Positions 62,813 through 64,000 of a stretch of 64,000 bases of DNA are shown here, one piece after another. The stretch covers positions 992,001 through 1,056,000 of the forward strand of contig NC_091875.1 in assembly GCF_019399895.1 (NCBI RefSeq), given 5' to 3'. The DNA is from Cardiocondyla obscurior (Eukaryota > Arthropoda > Insecta > Hymenoptera > Formicidae). The position numbers and the translations under genes are program-made. The notes beneath the pieces were generated by a model. It saw only the letters and a program-made list of their open reading frames with translations, was not told where the DNA came from and made no database searches. Within the stretch, counting starts at the first letter, position 1. Each line of letters starts with the position of its first letter.

Positions 62813-64000
62813 AATCGAGGGAGGAAAATAGGGTTGTTTCGGTGGGCGTATAGGGTCAGTAACATCGCGTCATGCATCACTGGAAGCGAGCGGAAGAGCG
62901 AGCGAGCGAGCGCGCCGATGTCCGCTCAATATCTGTACCCCCTCGCCGCCGGTTGCTCACCCCTGCGAGTACCCCGACGATATTTGCACGGACGAATTTA
63001 TCTTACCTTTCGCCGCGAAGCGTATATCCAAAGCTGCAAGCATAATTCGCGTGTGTGAGCTGAAAGAAAAAAATTTTTAATTAAAATTTTGCGATATTTC
63101 TAACTGTAAATATAATGGGACCGTTTCCATCACCGGGATTAAATATATTTTAACTACGTTAAATACTTGAATGTACGATTATTAATATTTTATCGCGATT
63201 ATATATCCTTTTGTTGCGCTTACGGAAAATAAAAATAAAAGAAAATCTTGGGTTGATTTATCTCCGGTAGCTTTGGAAGGAAGGTATGACACCTCAATCA
63301 TTACTTGACCGGTAATTTTATCTTCGTTGGGGTGCTACAGTTCACGAAGGGAAAAAGAACGGGGAGGAAGTGAAAAGACGTTGAGGGTTTTATCGCGCGA
63401 TATCAGAACGAGTATCTCGCTCAAGCGCTCGTTGCCGTCGTCGTGGTACATTGCACCGGGCCACATTTCTTCTGGACCACCGGAGATGTCCAATATCTCT
63501 CTATGAAACGATCTGCGGGCGAAGATCACGGCGGGGGTTAGCTGGCGGGTCGGCTTTAATATTTCGCCGAGGTACGTCTGGCTAAAGATCCTTTTCTCGC
63601 CTTCGGTCGTCGATGCGCCTTGCAAAAATGAACAAACGTCGTTGTATCGCGCGCGTAAGTAGCTCGATTGTCACCCAGAACGCCTCAAAAATTTCCGTCA
63701 GTTCGATGGATGCAAGAAATCGAGTTGAGAAACATCGATGGCCGTTCTCCCGCCGCAAACGTATTGATATTAACGTAATACAACAACCGCCTCGGTACCG
63801 AGTCTTATTAAACTTTACGAAAAGGCCATTTTGCACTTCACGCTTGTAAAGCAAGATCGATCGCCGCGCATCGGCGTCCTTGGCAACGTAATCGAATGCG
63901 TTTCGTATTGCGGCGCGTTCCATAACGCGGATGCGGTACACGTAATAGCCGTCATTACGCACGCAGCAGCCGTAGCTGCGCGCGTAATTCGCAATTCCGA

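Larger units (their letters stand above)
41939..64000. other. no gene recognised; presumed intronic or intergenic
   Basis: Open frames up to 168 codons (44992-45498, minus) overlap on both strands, with no recognisable domain. CpG-rich blocks near 45100-45480, 46350-46900, 49760-50640, 52900-53500, 58560-58960 and 62700-63000 hold most of them. A TATAAATA at about 49636 precedes an open CpG-rich block, but no initiator or first-exon structure could be fixed. Simple repeats, two piggyBac-like termini and a G-rich patch are listed separately. No kinase motif was found. Confidence 0.5.

Noticed and set aside
1..64000. CRISPR arrays, operons, prophage or bacterial insertion
   Set aside because: Sequence is eukaryotic throughout; no direct-repeat/spacer arrays, no Shine-Dalgarno-led gene clusters, and no abrupt composition change.

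Overview
This window reads as animal nuclear DNA, most likely from a hymenopteran insect such as an ant. CG dinucleotides are abundant rather than depleted. Homopolymer A/T runs and simple repeats are scattered throughout, coding exons are sparse, and introns have GT-AG borders. There are no operons, Shine-Dalgarno sites or dense reading frames. The ant assignment is inference from composition; no marker gene fixes the species.

The one firmly recognisable protein-coding element is a 51-codon exon at 12200-12352 (+). It encodes the N-terminus and the glycine-rich nucleotide-binding loop of an AMPK-related (CAMKL-type) Ser/Thr protein kinase and ends at a consensus GTGAGT donor. No exon with the catalytic lysine, the HRD loop or the DFG motif was recognised after it. 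The 51.6 kb to the window's end is therefore probably mostly the first coding intron of that kinase gene.

Upstream, 9822-11275 (+) holds a chain of exon-like segments with good acceptor and donor signals: 9822-9969, 10045-10147, 10561-10669, 10829-11143 and 11232-11275. A possible last acceptor at 11846 would join them to the kinase exon. The simplest reading is an alternatively spliced 5' leader of the kinase gene; an independent lncRNA is the alternative. Three of these segments end in diverged copies of one purine-rich unit of about 55 bp, each abutting its splice donor. This is the most interesting structure in the window.

The rest (1-9821 and 12353-64000) contains no gene recognised by sequence. 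It holds microsatellites, long homopolymers, pyrimidine- or purine-skewed tracts, a degenerate 8-bp minisatellite, a perfect 17-bp-arm hairpin and three termini resembling piggyBac-type element ends. One segment with coding-like codon bias and splice-like borders (41715-41938) may be an unrecognised exon. Most long open frames have no recognisable domain and overlap other open frames, as expected in CpG-rich DNA with few stops.
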